Shown piece after piece: positions 1 to 5,931 of a DNA stretch of 6,182 nt. Origin of the DNA: Kmv34 sp964524965 (lineage in GTDB: Bacteria > Aerophobota > Aerophobia > Aerophobales > B3-G15); NCBI GenBank assembly GCA_964524965.1, contig CAZGDY010000098.1, positions 1 to 6,182 of the forward strand, given 5' to 3'. Each line of letters starts with the position of its first letter. The stretch's first letter is position 1. The notes under the pieces are model-generated. The model was not told the origin of the DNA, searched no databases, and worked only from the letters and a program-made list of their open reading frames with translations. Both the position numbers and the translations under genes were made by a program.

Positions 1-77
1 CCACTCTTATTCTGGAAAAACAGCCCATAGGAAAAGAATATCTGGTAATAATAATTGGCGAACATTGCGGCTTTTAA
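1..77 (+). CDS. 3' end of an unidentified protein-coding gene (cut by the left edge)
   Basis: Reading from base 3 gives 24 sense codons and then TAA at 75-77. The peptide is protein-like: it contains QPIGKEYLV, a hydrophobic strand-like VIII stretch, and ends GEHCGF. The other two plus frames give less natural peptides or an early stop (TAG at 28-30 in frame 1). A hairpin with the character of a terminator starts 8 nt after the stop, which supports a gene ending here. The fragment is too short to name a family and I do not recognise it. It points the same way as the dehydrogenase, but the hairpin and a 227-nt gap argue against a simple shared transcript. Confidence 0.5.
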   Translation, partial: TLILEKQPIGKEYLVIIIGEHCGF

Positions 78-84
78 TTTAAAC

Positions 85-120
85 AGGAAAGGGGATGATT
101 TTATTTTTCCCCTATCTTTT
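85..120 (+). terminator. Probable intrinsic terminator after the upstream gene
   Basis: AGGGGA at 90-95 pairs perfectly with TCCCCT at 108-113 around a 12-nt A/T-rich loop. Beyond one A-A mismatch (89/114), the stem extends through 85-88 paired with 115-118, including one G-T wobble. The downstream T-tract (TCTTTT, 115-120) is short, so termination may be partial. The position, 8 nt after the stop at 77, is typical for a terminator. Confidence 0.45.
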
Positions 121-181
121 GGAGTCTTCCTCTTTTTAGCTTTATATCCTTTACTTCAAGCTTTTTTTGGTTTTCTTTGCA

Positions 182-244
182 AAACTCTTTGATTCTGGAT
201 GTCTGATAAAATAAGATAACGTTAAGTGAACAATCAAAGATTTT
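182..244. repeat. Long imperfect inverted repeat upstream of the dehydrogenase
   Basis: The arm at 182-194 (AAACTCTTTGATT) and the arm at 232-244 (AATCAAAGATTTT) are reverse complements at 12 of 13 positions. They are separated by 37 nt (195-231). The only mismatch is at 185/241. The arms lie about five helical turns apart, centre to centre. They flank the candidate promoter, so an operator with two half-sites is one reading. A leader RNA stem is unlikely if transcription starts near 224, because the first arm would then lie upstream of the transcript. The spacer also contains an 8-bp palindrome TAACGTTA (217-224). The repeat itself is seen directly; any regulatory role is inferred. Confidence 0.5.
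189..217 (+). promoter_or_regulatory. Candidate sigma-70-type promoter for the dehydrogenase
   Basis: TTGATT (189-194) and TAAGAT (212-217) are separated by 17 nt, each matching the -35/-10 consensus at 4 of 6 positions. Transcription would begin near 224, leaving a leader of about 80 nt. The -35 box lies inside the left arm of the inverted repeat, and the palindrome at 217-224 overlaps the end of the -10 box and the start point. In such AT-rich DNA chance matches are common, so this is a candidate only. Confidence 0.3.
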
Positions 245-304
245 CATAAAAATGGAGAGAAGAGAAAGGAATTTTCAACAAAAAAATATAGGAGGAGTGA
301 AAAA

Positions 305-1345
305 ATGAAGGCGGGAGTTTTCTATGGTCCTCAAAATATTAAGGTAGAAGAGGTTGAAAAACCAGAAGTATCAGCAGGATACGTCATTATAAGAGTAAAA
401 GCAGCCGGTATATGTGGGAGCGACCTTCACTTTTACAAAGGAGCAACCTTACTTAAAATATCTCCGGGAACGGTTCTTGGTCATGAATTAAGTGGAGAAG
501 TAGTAGCTGTCGGAGACGGGGTAACAAAAGTAAAAGTGGGTGATCGCGTCGGAGTAGAGCCGCTTATTGGATGTGGAAAATGTAGCTTTTGTGGGATTGG
601 TGAGTATCACTTATGTAAGGAATTAAAACATATTGGGTTTGCTTTTAAAGGAGGATTTGCAGAATATGCAAAAGCTCCCCAGGAAAAAGTCTTTAAACTA
701 ACTGAGAATATCTCCTATGAACAAGCAACTCTTCTTGATAGTTACGCAGTTTCTGTTCATGCTATACACAAAGTAAGGGTTGAGGTAAATGATGTAGTTG
801 CAATTATTGGTGGGGGTACTCTTGGTCTTACTACTGTGCAAGTCGTAAAAGCAGCTGGCGTTAAAAAGGTGTTGGTAATTGGGAGGAGGGATGAAGGCCT
901 TAGGATAGCTAAAGATGCCGGTGCTGATATCATCATCAACACCTCAAAGGTAGATGTCCTAAACGAGGTAAAAAAATTAACCGGTGGGTTAGGAGCCGAT
1001 GTTGTTTTTGAATGCGTAGGAGGTAATGCCCCAACAATGGCTCAAGCAGTTCAAATAGCCAAGCCCGGTGGAACAATAGGGATAATAGGAGTATTTACCA
1101 AAAACCCTACTTTCGACTTTTGGAGTGCCCATTCCAAAGAACTTAGTTTAGTATTTGTCTGGAGCTACGCCAACTGGGGAATTAAACCTGAGTTTGAAAT
1201 AGCTCTTGAACTATTAGCAGCCGGGAAATTTAATGCTGAACCACTGATTACCCACAAATTCCCTCTGAATAAGATAAATGATGGATTTCTCACTCTTTCA
1301 AATAAAAAAGAGTCTAATGCACTCAAAGTAGTGGTTATTCCTTAA
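305..1345 (+). CDS. Zinc-dependent medium-chain alcohol/polyol dehydrogenase
   Basis: This cytosolic enzyme of the medium-chain dehydrogenase/reductase (MDR) superfamily should interconvert an alcohol or polyol and its carbonyl product using a nicotinamide cofactor. The 346 residues match the usual family length. The N-terminal catalytic GroES-like fold carries the zinc ligands C37, H60 and E61 (GICGSD; GHELSG). The structural zinc site is C90, C93, C96 and C104. The Rossmann domain has GGGTLG at 169-174. After the second strand, where NAD enzymes have Asp, it reads G193-R194-R195, which suggests NADP(H). ATG at 305 is preceded by GGAGGAG at 291-297, with 7-9 nt spacing. It ends convergently inside alaS. 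Relatives include sorbitol, threonine and butanediol dehydrogenases; the substrate cannot be read from the sequence, so no symbol is given. Confidence 0.93.
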   Translation: MKAGVFYGPQNIKVEEVEKPEVSAGYVIIRVKAAGICGSDLHFYKGATLLKISPGTVLGHELSGEVVAVGDGVTKVKVGDRVGVEPLIGCGKCSFCGIGEYHLCKELKHIGFAFKGGFAEYAKAPQEKVFKLTENISYEQATLLDSYAVSVHAIHKVRVEVNDVVAIIGGGTLGLTTVQVVKAAGVKKVLVIGRRDEGLRIAKDAGADIIINTSKVDVLNEVKKLTGGLGADVVFECVGGNAPTMAQAVQIAKPGGTIGIIGVFTKNPTFDFWSAHSKELSLVFVWSYANWGIKPEFEIALELLAAGKFNAEPLITHKFPLNKINDGFLTLSNKKESNALKVVVIP

Positions 1346-3944
1346 TCATTTCTCTAATAATTTCCGGAAGGCTTTGAAGTGCCTGGATGAGTTTTTGGGG
1401 ATTGGGAGCTCCTCCTTGAGCAAAGTCCCATCTTCCCCCTCCGCTTCCTCCAGCTTTAGAGGAAAGCTCTTTTATTAACTTGTTGGCGGGTAAGTCTTTT
1501 CGAGTAGAAACAACAACAATAAAAGCTTTCTTAGCATCGGATGAGCTGAGTACAACTACACCCTCTTTTAACTTATCTTTTAATTTTTCGGCCGTCTCAC
1601 GCAAAAGCTGAGAAGAGACATCTTGCAAGCTTGCAGCACAGACTTTAACTCCTTCAACATCTTTCGTTTGAGCCAATATCTTTTGAATCTCATTTTCTAA
1701 TGAATCCTCCTGCATATCTTTTAGCTGCATCTTTAAATTAGCAATATCCTGCTCTTTATCCTTGAGTTTATCAATGAGGTTATTTTCAGGAGTTGAAAGA
1801 ACTTCTGCCAGTTTTTTTAATCTATCCCTTTTATTCATTAGCCATAAAAGAGCTTTTTTAGCACAAAGTGCCTCAATTCTACGTACTCCTGAAGCAATTC
1901 CAGCCTCAGAAATAATTTGAAAGACTCCAATTTGACCAGTTTGCAAAAGATGAATTCCTCCGCAAAGCTCCAGGCTAAAATCTCCCATCTTCACTACCCT
2001 AACCTTATTTTGATATTTTTCTTCAAAGAGAGCCATGGCACCTTTTTTTTGAGCCTCTTCAAAACTCATCTCTTTGGTTTCAATTAAAAGATTTTCTCTA
2101 ATTTTTTGATTAACCAAAAAAGAAACTTCCCTTAAAGCCTTCTCCTTTACGGGAGAAGGATGAGTAAAATCAAATCTAAATTTTTCTCCTTCTACTAAAG
2201 AACCACTTTGTTTAACATCTTCTCCTAAAACTTTGCGCAAGGCAGCCTGCAAAAGATGAGTAGCAGTATGAGAACAAGCAACCGCTAATCTTTTTTCTCC
2301 ATCAACATACATTTTTACCTCATCTTTTTCCCTAAACTCTCCTTGAGATACTTTTATTCGATGCAAAATTACATTTCCCTTTTTTTGAACATCGCTAACC
2401 ATAGCAACGCCTTGCGAACTCACTATTTTTCCTGTATCGGCTATCTGCCCTCCACTTTCAGGATAAAAAGGTGTTTTTGAAGTAATAATTTCCCCTTCCT
2501 CACCTTCTTTTATTCTTTGCACTATTTCTTTATCTTTCAATATAACAAGCAAGGAGGTTTCTATAAAGAGTTGTTGATAACCAATAAAAACTCCTCCCCC
2601 GCCAGAAGACACTTTTTTTTCCACCTCTCTTATAAAAGAAGAGTCATAATCATCGCTTAATTTAGTCATCGAACTTTTTCTTGCTTTTCTCCTTTGCTCT
2701 TCCATAAGTTTTTGAAAACCGGTCTCATCTAAACGCAAACCAGCCTCATCAGCTATTTCTCTTGTCAGCTCCAGAGGAAACCCGTAAGTATCATACATGC
2801 TAAAAGTTATGCCCGGCGGCATGGTTCCCCCAACTTTGAGCTTTCTAATCTCCTCCCCCAGGATAGATAACCCCCGGGAAAGAGTGCTTTGAAAGCTTTC
2901 CTCTTCCATCTTTATTATTTTTGCAATTTGGTGCTGCTTTTTTTCAATTCCAGGATAGGATTTTCCCATAGTTTTGGTGACTATCGGCACCCCTCGATAA
3001 AGAAATGGTTCATCTAACCCTAATTTTTTACCGTAACGGAAAGCCCGGCGTAGAATTCTTCTTGCTACATATCCTCTGCCTACATTGGAAGGCATAATTC
3101 CCTCCTCCAATAAAAAGGTAAGCCCCCGCAGATGATCGCTTATTACTCTCAGAGCTTTTTCATCGTAAGATTTCAGGGGAGAAATCTTTTTAATCCAATC
3201 ATAAAGGGGAAGAAAAAGATCGGTATGATAATCATCACTTACATCTTGAAGAACAGTAGCCATTCTCTCTAATCCCATGCCTGTATCGACATTTTTAGAA
3301 GGTAGAGGTGTTAGTTTCCCTGAGGAAGACCTGTTGTATTGCATAAAAACTAAATTCCATATCTCTACCCATCTGGAACATTTGTTGCATCCGGGTGCGC
3401 ATTCATTTTTGCAACCTATTTTTTCCCCACGATCAAAAAAAATCTCTGTATCCGGCCCACAAGGTCCAATTTCTGCCGCTGCCCAAAAATTATCTTCCTG
3501 GCCCTTTCTTATTATTTTAAAAGAAGAAAAACCTAACTTTTTCCATATAGAGGCTGTTTCCTCATCTTCTTTAAATACTGTAACCCATAATTTATCAAAA
3601 GATATACCGAGAACCTTAGTAACGAACTCCAAAGCCCACTCACAAGCCTCATCTTTAAAATAATCTCCAAAAGAGAAATTACCCAGCATCTCAAAAAAGG
3701 TGTGGTGATAAGAAGTTTGCCCAACTCTTTCCAGATCATTAGTACGAAAACATAGCTGACAGGAAGTAACACGAGAAGAGGGAGGCTTTCTCTGTCCTAA
3801 AAAAAAGGTTTTAAGCGGTACCATACCTGCTATGGTAAAAAGAAGCTCTGGATCATCTGTGGCAAGAGGAAAAGAAGGATGAACAAAGTGCCCTTTTTTA
3901 TTAAAAAAATTCAGAAATTTAGATCTTATTTTATCCGCCTCCAT
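1335..3944 (-). CDS. alaS: Alanyl-tRNA synthetase
   Basis: It charges tRNA-Ala with alanine in the cytosol and hydrolyses mischarged Ser/Gly-tRNA-Ala. The 869 residues are full length for bacterial AlaS. The class II catalytic core covers about 1-240, with RTNDLERVG at 67-75, HHTFFEMLGNFSFGDYFK at 80-97 and DTGMGLER at 220-227. The tRNA-recognition region follows, with GRGYVARRILRRAFRYG near 289-305. The editing domain has the metal-site residues H559 and H563 (HTATH) plus C661 and H665 (CGGIH). A coiled-coil linker lies near 700-755. The C-terminal DHHA1-type domain has GGSGGGR at 832-838. ATG at 3944 fits because GGAGG lies 5 nt upstream and the N-terminus matches the family. It follows priA by 25 nt, implying co-transcription. 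Small oddities are L64 where Lys/Arg is usual (CQLC) and W839 where Pro is usual after GGGR. Confidence 0.98.
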   Translation of the reverse strand: MEADKIRSKFLNFFNKKGHFVHPSFPLATDDPELLFTIAGMVPLKTFFLGQRKPPSSRVTSCQLCFRTNDLERVGQTSYHHTFFEMLGNFSFGDYFKDEACEWALEFVTKVLGISFDKLWVTVFKEDEETASIWKKLGFSSFKIIRKGQEDNFWAAAEIGPCGPDTEIFFDRGEKIGCKNECAPGCNKCSRWVEIWNLVFMQYNRSSSGKLTPLPSKNVDTGMGLERMATVLQDVSDDYHTDLFLPLYDWIKKISPLKSYDEKALRVISDHLRGLTFLLEEGIMPSNVGRGYVARRILRRAFRYGKKLGLDEPFLYRGVPIVTKTMGKSYPGIEKKQHQIAKIIKMEEESFQSTLSRGLSILGEEIRKLKVGGTMPPGITFSMYDTYGFPLELTREIADEAGLRLDETGFQKLMEEQRRKARKSSMTKLSDDYDSSFIREVEKKVSSGGGGVFIGYQQLFIETSLLVILKDKEIVQRIKEGEEGEIITSKTPFYPESGGQIADTGKIVSSQGVAMVSDVQKKGNVILHRIKVSQGEFREKDEVKMYVDGEKRLAVACSHTATHLLQAALRKVLGEDVKQSGSLVEGEKFRFDFTHPSPVKEKALREVSFLVNQKIRENLLIETKEMSFEEAQKKGAMALFEEKYQNKVRVVKMGDFSLELCGGIHLLQTGQIGVFQIISEAGIASGVRRIEALCAKKALLWLMNKRDRLKKLAEVLSTPENNLIDKLKDKEQDIANLKMQLKDMQEDSLENEIQKILAQTKDVEGVKVCAASLQDVSSQLLRETAEKLKDKLKEGVVVLSSSDAKKAFIVVVSTRKDLPANKLIKELSSKAGGSGGGRWDFAQGGAPNPQKLIQALQSLPEIIREMIKE

Positions 3945-3948
3945 TTAA

Positions 3949-3954
3949 ACCTCC
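3949..3954 (-). promoter_or_regulatory. Shine-Dalgarno site of alaS
   Basis: Read on the minus strand this is GGAGGT, with GGAGG 5 nt from the ATG at 3944. It fills most of the priA-alaS gap and fixes the alaS start. The gap leaves no room for a T-box or other leader regulating alaS alone. Confidence 0.8.
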
Positions 3955-3969
3955 ATAATTAACAAATTA

Positions 3970-5826
3970 TCACATTGTAAATAAAGGGTCTACATCAATT
4001 CCCATCTTAACTGACCCCTTCGTTATCTTGGAATTCATCTTTTTAATAATCTCCTGCAAAAACCTCGTACCATCATCTCGTAGTATAATATGATACCGAT
4101 ATTTGCCCTTTATCTTAGAAAAAGGACAGGGAGAAGGACCTAAAAAAATTAAATTCTCCTTTTTGAACTCCTTAGCTAATTTTTCACTTCTATCTTTAAC
4201 CTTATTTTTTATCTTTCCCTCAAAAAATACACGTATCCACCCCTGGAAAGGAGGATATTCAAGGGTCTGTCTAATTTTAAGTTCTTCTTCATAAAATTCT
4301 TCATCATTTTTTCCAGTTAAAACATAATGAGTTGGATTGTAAGTTTGGATGATCAAAGAAGAATCTTTTTTTAAATTTTGACGAATCTTACTTAAAAAGT
4401 GAAAGGCGTGTTCGGTTGCCCGAAAATCCGGCATATTTAAAAGAATATCCAATAGCATAATCCCAACTACATCAACCATTGAAATTACCTCTTCCTTCAT
4501 CAAAAGTTGAGTTCCTATTAGAATATCAATCTTCTCTTTTTTTATTTCACTTAGCAAATTAGGGGAAAAAGATTTAAAAACATCAAGATCAAATCTTTTT
4601 ACCCTTGCTTGAGGAAATCTTTTTTTAGCTGCAATCTCTATCCTTTGAGTTCCCCACCCAATTTTTTTAAGACCTCGTCCCTCACAGAAAGGACAAATCA
4701 GGGGTGCTTCCTTTTGAAAACCACAACAATGGCAAATCATTCCTCCTCCGAGATGAAAGCTAAGTCCAATGTTACAGTTTGGACATCTCATAACTTCTCC
4801 ACAATCTGCACATAAAAGAAAATTAGCGTAACCCCGCCGGGGTACAAAAATTAAAGTAAGGAGTTTCTTCTTAAGAGCTTCTTCCATTTTTTGCTGAAGT
4901 AACTCCGAAAAAATCCGATTTTTCCTTTTTTCTTTTTTAAGATCAACAGTAAAAAAAGAAGATAATTTTTCTTTTCCAATAAAACTAATTAGCTTGTACA
5001 CTCCTGTTTTTGCCTTATACCAGGATTCCAAGGAAGGAGAATTGCTCATTAACAATACAGGAAAACTCTCCAATTCACCTCTTTTTATGGCTATTTTACG
5101 AACATTATACTTAGGTGTTTCTCTTTGTTTGTAATCGGCACTTTCCTCTTTGTCCACTATAATTAAACCAATATTGGGGAAAGGAGCAAATACTAAAGAC
5201 CTTGTTCCCAAAGCTATATCAATCTCTCCTCTTTTCATTGCCAACCAGCGATTATATCTTTCTTTAATAGGAATTCTGCTGTGAAAAACAGCAATTTTAA
5301 TTCCTCTTTTTTCCATCTTTTTCTGCAACCCAATAATCGAGTTTATTTCCGGTACTAAAACCAAAACCTGCTTCTTAAGTTTTTGTTTTTCCTTTATCCA
5401 GGAAATAATAAGTTCAAACTTTTGATTTCCTGGCTTTACAAGATGAACTCCTTCTTTTCCAGTGGACATCTTTTTTAAATCAGGGGAAAAAGATTCAGTT
5501 TCTTCCTGGTAAGGAAAAGAAAAAGGGAAAATCGAATGAAGCGCTTGCCCCAAAGAACAACTGTAATACTCACTTATCCATCTGGCAAGCTGGAAAAGAG
5601 AATCGTTAAAAAGTGAAGTTTTATCAAAAACGTTTATCAATTCTTTTAGTTTTCCTTCCGGTTTCTGAAAAAACTCCTCTACTACAAAACCTACCATTTC
5701 CTTTTTCCTAAAAGGAACCAGTACCCTTTGCCCTCTTTTGAGGACCATTTTAAATTGAGAGGGCACCTTATACCAAAAGCACTTCCCTGTGGGTAAATTA
5801 AAGGCAACGGTTATGTATTTTTCCAT
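3970..5826 (-). CDS. priA: PriA-family primosomal protein N', probably helicase-inactive
   Basis: PriA recognises stalled or abandoned replication forks and directs reloading of the replicative helicase. The family is clear. An N-terminal 3'-DNA-binding-like domain covers about 1-105. LVLVPE (155-160), GTRSLVFAPFPNIGLIIVD (207-225) and RRGYA (330-334) align with PriA. Eight zinc cysteines are present: C339/C342, C348/C351, C365/C368 and C378/C381. YPPF (524-527) and GPSPCPFSKIKGKYRY (563-578) mark the C-terminal domain. The ATPase motifs are lost: Walker A is replaced near 127-144, DEEH reads DKEE (225-228), motif III reads MSNSPS (260-265), motif V KGHDF reads KEEVI (444-448), and motif VI is KIRQNLKK (480-487). 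At 618 residues it is shorter than typical PriA (about 730-800), with almost no winged-helix segment between about 105 and 127. ATG at 5826 fits the PriA N-terminus, but no good Shine-Dalgarno precedes it. Binding and loader recruitment may remain without unwinding; that is inference. Confidence 0.93.
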   Translation of the reverse strand: MEKYITVAFNLPTGKCFWYKVPSQFKMVLKRGQRVLVPFRKKEMVGFVVEEFFQKPEGKLKELINVFDKTSLFNDSLFQLARWISEYYSCSLGQALHSIFPFSFPYQEETESFSPDLKKMSTGKEGVHLVKPGNQKFELIISWIKEKQKLKKQVLVLVPEINSIIGLQKKMEKRGIKIAVFHSRIPIKERYNRWLAMKRGEIDIALGTRSLVFAPFPNIGLIIVDKEESADYKQRETPKYNVRKIAIKRGELESFPVLLMSNSPSLESWYKAKTGVYKLISFIGKEKLSSFFTVDLKKEKRKNRIFSELLQQKMEEALKKKLLTLIFVPRRGYANFLLCADCGEVMRCPNCNIGLSFHLGGGMICHCCGFQKEAPLICPFCEGRGLKKIGWGTQRIEIAAKKRFPQARVKRFDLDVFKSFSPNLLSEIKKEKIDILIGTQLLMKEEVISMVDVVGIMLLDILLNMPDFRATEHAFHFLSKIRQNLKKDSSLIIQTYNPTHYVLTGKNDEEFYEEELKIRQTLEYPPFQGWIRVFFEGKIKNKVKDRSEKLAKEFKKENLIFLGPSPCPFSKIKGKYRYHIILRDDGTRFLQEIIKKMNSKITKGSVKMGIDVDPLFTM

Positions 5827-5868
5827 GACAATTACTATAGCACCATATCTGTGTATTTTACTTTATTA

Positions 5869-5899
5869 ATTTAACAAAATAGGTAAAAACAAATGTCAA
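5869..5899 (-). promoter_or_regulatory. Candidate promoter for priA-alaS
   Basis: On the minus strand a perfect TTGACA (5899-5894) is followed after 19 nt by TTAAAT (5874-5869), which matches TATAAT at 4 of 6 positions. The spacing is longer than the ideal 17 nt, and the hexamer at 17 nt (TGTTAA) is poorer. It lies in the 105-nt aspS-priA gap, where a start for the two downstream genes would be expected. No convincing intrinsic terminator separates aspS from priA, so read-through from aspS is also possible. Confidence 0.35.
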
Positions 5900-5931
5900 A
5901 GGGAGGATACCTCAAAGTAAAAAACCCCTAT

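Noticed and set aside
138..168. AGCTT / AAGCT 5-bp stem followed by T7, considered as a second terminator
   Set aside because: The stem is only 5 bp with a 15-nt loop and low GC. It is much weaker than the hairpin at 85-120.
217..224. TAACGTTA as a LacI/CcpA-type operator
   Set aside because: The central CG palindrome fits loosely, but the symmetry stops after 8 bp and no catabolite-responsive-element consensus extends beyond it. Not supportable as a named site.
757..942. A 61-codon minus-strand frame opposite the dehydrogenase
   Set aside because: It covers the Rossmann motif of the dehydrogenase, which explains its apparent coding character. It has no ribosome-binding site or family resemblance that I can see.
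3277..3663. A 128-codon open frame on the plus strand opposite alaS
   Set aside because: It lies wholly inside the well-conserved catalytic core of alaS, has no recognisable domain, and is the kind of shadow frame common in this composition.
3533..3772. A 79-codon minus-strand frame inside alaS
   Set aside because: It is out of frame with alaS over its conserved core. The alaS frame is intact throughout, so this is neither a frameshifted piece nor a separate gene.
3945..3969. T-box riboswitch controlling alaS
   Set aside because: Only 25 nt separate priA and alaS, which is far too short for a T-box leader.
3955..3970. 6-bp all-A/T inverted repeat ATAATT-AACA-AATTAT in the priA-alaS gap
   Set aside because: It is too short and A/T-only to make a stable hairpin or terminator, and is expected often by chance here.
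4103..4294. Short plus-strand frames opposite priA (4103-4294 and 4609-4815)
   Set aside because: Both are antisense to conserved PriA segments (the C-terminal domain and the zinc region) and show no features of their own.
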